From Erpobdella octoculata (lineage: Eukaryota > Annelida > Clitellata > Hirudinida > Erpobdellidae): a stretch of 64,000 nucleotides of DNA. Under the pieces are notes generated by a model. It ran no database searches and was not told the origin of the DNA. It saw only the letters and a program-made list of their open reading frames with translations. Of this stretch, positions 61,691-64,000 are shown piece after piece; position 1 is the first letter of the stretch; every line of letters starts with the position of its first letter. Made by a program: the position numbers and the translations under genes. The stretch is from the NCBI GenBank assembly GCA_963978895.1, contig OZ022238.1:39718820-39782819 (forward strand), given 5' to 3'.

Positions 61691-63291
61691 GAGTGGTGTA
61701 GTCGTAAAAAAGCTGTGCTCATACGCTAAAATCGGGCCGTTTTGGTAAAAAGATCGAGTCAAATTTTATAAACTGGCAAACCAAATTTTATCTCAAAAAT
61801 GTTGATACAACTTTTACAAAAAGACACTTTTGGTTAAATATCGCAATGACCTTATCCTATTTTGGGATCACAATAGTGAATGGGAAATAATCCAATTTTC
61901 TATTAAATGCTCTTTTAAATTCCTTATCCTGTGCACGCTGGATTATAAAGATATTGAGAAATAAAGGAGTGACTAAATGTAAACTGTTTACAACAGTTTC
62001 TATGAGGATTCTCTTCCGTTCGCCTCGTATTTGTTATTTGAGTCAACAGGTTTGGTTTGAGTGCAAGTAGCAGAGCGATGCTCCAGCAGCCAGGATTCGA
62101 CGTAAGGCATCGGATTCCAGAGGCTGAGCGGTGGTTCATTTGAATGAATTGTCATTAGACTAGAGACAGTGCGAATTAGAAGGAAAGATCAAGTTTCAGT
62201 GATGATAGTGTTCATGAGACTGAAACTGCGTTTGCACTCAGCAGTGCTGAAGAGTAACGTGTTGAACAAGTTTGAAGTGGTACAAGATCATTCGGAACCT
62301 GTGTGGAATCCTAAAAATAGTCGCGCATCCCATTTATGTATTGCGACTTTTCCAAACCAAAGCGTTTTGAGAGCATGCGAATCTCCATTTCACCATATCG
62401 AACTGAGACATTTTGTGACTAGTTGTTGCAATAACTTCCTCTGTTCCAACGTTAGTGGAACTGCAAAGTCACTGGCGCATGTTGTCTACAAAGGATTGAA
62501 TAAATTGCTTTGGGTTGATGAATCTCAATCGATCGTTGAATGCCATTTCTAAACACTTTCTGTTCTGATGCTTGCATTACCATCGTTTACATTTTACCAG
62601 GTTCCTCTTTAAAAATTCCAACAAGCGAATTAATTTTTTGATGATATAATGTGCTTGAGGAATGGTAACACTAAATGACTGCAACTCCAGCGACTGCTTT
62701 GACAGTTTGACAGCTCTTTTAATCTTTTAATGAGTCACAGAGCAAGCCCAGTATCAGGAGAAAGTTGGTGGTCTCCAGACGTATTTTGTATTTTCTGAGT
62801 GTACAATTGTTTGCATCAACAGCAGAAGCTTCATTGGCGATGCAAAGCCTCATATGAATCCCAAACGACTATGACTGCTTGTAGAATACTGGCCACCCAC
62901 TGCATAACCAAAATTTGGCCAATTTTTAACACACGAGAGTCGAGTTCGACAAAAACAAACAGGCGGTGAACCGGTTTGCCTATGGATCAGGTAGCCTGGG
63001 TTTATCGTGTGTTAATAATAATACACAAGACGCCACTCAGAAATATAAAAGAGTGTCAACTTCTACCCATACAAAAAATAAAGTAGAAAAAGCTGTGCCT
63101 ATACGGAAAAACTTATACAAAGCTGTGCCTATACGGAAGAGTAGACAAAAAGTTGTGCCTATACGGAAGAGTAGACAAAAAGCTGTGCCTATACGGAAGA
63201 GTAGACAAAAAGCTGTGCCTATACGGAACAATGGACAAAAAAGCTGTGCCTATACGGCGTATGGGACCGCATAGGCTCCACTACACCACTG
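61691..63291. mobile_element. hAT-type element H (1.6 kb) with 8-bp target duplication
   Basis: The ends are GAGTGGTGTAGTCG and (inverted right) CAGTGGTGTAGTGG. The flanks are identical GATCTGGT (61683-61690 and 63292-63299). Just inside the right end is a 30-bp tandem array; a diverged unit ('AAAGCTGTGCTCATACG') lies inside the left end. The interior has no frame I can assign with confidence to a transposase; the open frame at 62169-62552 is unrecognised. Confidence 0.8.
63085..63260. repeat. 30-bp tandem array (subterminal in element H)
   Basis: Six copies of a 30-bp unit containing 'AAGCTGTGCCTATACGG' and 'AAGAGTAGACAA', the middle ones nearly identical. All of it lies within element H. 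Confidence 0.92.
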
Positions 63292-63299
63292 GATCTGGT

Positions 63300-63640
63300 T
63301 ATTTAGTGGTTCTAGCATTTACTAGTAACTAGGTTGATATTTTTATTGTTGTTAAAATTATATTATTTTATAATTGAAATTAGTTGGCACCGGATTCTCA
63401 GACTTGGTTTATATTCTTTAAACATTAATCTATAACATATCCAAAATTCATAACTGTAAGTACATGATGAGAGAAATTATTGATATTTAAAACGCGAGTG
63501 ATTTTGCAACTCCAACTTCGATCCGGCGCGTAGGTGTAGTTTATTCATAGTTTATTCATATTTTCCATGTATATTGAATACATTTATTCTAAAAGCTCAA
63601 ATTCTTATAAAATTTCACCCATCAAAAACAAAAAGTGGAA
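63300..63640. other. no recognised gene
   Basis: AT-rich spacer between element H and the palindrome. Confidence 0.45.
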
Positions 63641-63922
63641 AATAATTAATTAATAAGAAATACATTTTTTTAAAAACAACGTTTTTCTTGCGCCCTAAAA
63701 AGTATAAAATAATATTCCTATAATTCATATACAACGGAAAACGTTGCGGGCACATTATAGGCTACGGCTACAACATCAACAACTTTAATAAGACAAATGG
63801 TTATAAAAAATAATGCGCCCGCAAGGTTTTTCGTTGTATATGAATTATAGGAATATTATTTTATACTTTTTAGGGCGCAAGAAAAACGTTGTTTTTAAAA
63901 AATTTATTTTTTATTAATTATT
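63641..63922. repeat. fold-back palindrome, ~115-bp arms
   Basis: The left arm (63641-63757) and right arm (63811-63922) are nearly perfect inverted copies ('AACAACGTTTTTCTTGCGCC', 'AATATTCCTATAATTCATAT'), separated by a 53-bp loop. There is no coding. It is a candidate MITE or a recent inverted duplication. Confidence 0.9.
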
Positions 63923-64000
63923 ATATATCTACATACATAATTTCCGGTGTCTGTATGTATGTATGTATGTATGTATGTATGTATGTTAGCAATTTTCCAT
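63923..64000 (+). repeat. (TATG)n microsatellite at the window edge
   Basis: 'ATACATAATTTCCGGTGTC' followed by seven TATG units. The arrangement resembles the head of the dispersed non-LTR-like family, which may continue beyond the window. Confidence 0.6.

Noticed and set aside
62169..62552. 127-residue frame as a host gene
   Set aside because: It lies wholly inside a hAT-type element with clear ends and matches no family I recognise.
63037..63274. Repetitive frames on both strands (VPIRKSRQK-type and FRIGTAFCLL-type)
   Set aside because: Both are translations of the 30-bp tandem array.

Overview
The window is nuclear DNA from an invertebrate animal, probably a protostome. I cannot name the species. 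It is strongly AT-rich, its genes are split by many short GT-AG introns, and most of it is transposon and microsatellite sequence. Reading splice sites and reading-frame phase by hand gives four credible host genes plus one orphan exon: (1) a HES/Hairy-type bHLH repressor, + strand, 22028-24547, 3 exons; (2) a complete MAK/ICK-type ciliary protein kinase, + strand, 32444-38792, 15 exons, 692 codons; (3) an Egalitarian-like winged-helix protein, - strand, 40864-42375, in one coding exon; (4) the tRNA 2'-O-methyltransferase TRMT13, + strand, 45518-56176, 15 exons, 480 codons; and (5) a last exon of a galactose-binding (F5/8C or fucolectin-like) protein, - strand, 59350-59600.

Layout. 1-21 kb is a transposon graveyard: a LINE 3' end, a Penelope-like element with a hammerhead-like motif, TA microsatellites tied to a dispersed 'GCAACGCCGGG' repeat, a ZMYM/hAT fragment, three further broken LINEs, two inverted copies of a ~1 kb repeat, and small DNA transposons. 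21-25 kb holds the HES gene, with a 37-bp minisatellite just upstream. 25-29 kb holds an LTR-retrotransposon gag-like remnant whose coding pieces flank two inverted minisatellite arms, followed by a 14-15-bp minisatellite. 32-39 kb is the kinase, which converges on the Egalitarian-like gene. That gene is divergent from TRMT13, and a hAT element lies between them. TRMT13 intron 1 carries a Mutator-like element with long inverted arms and a 9-bp target duplication; a hAT element with its own 8-bp duplication sits inside one arm. 56.8-64 kb holds three more hAT-type elements and two fold-back palindromes.

The host genes have no evident shared pathway: Notch-type transcriptional repression, ciliary kinase signalling, mRNA transport or RNP binding, and tRNA modification. 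The most notable observations are: several hAT-type elements, each with a different short iterated motif inside its ends; two insertions whose empty site can be read from the opposite arm of the same inverted repeat; a tandemly duplicated CCCH zinc finger at the TRMT13 N terminus; and a hammerhead-ribozyme-like core at the 3' end of the Penelope element. All assignments come from reading the sequence without database searches.
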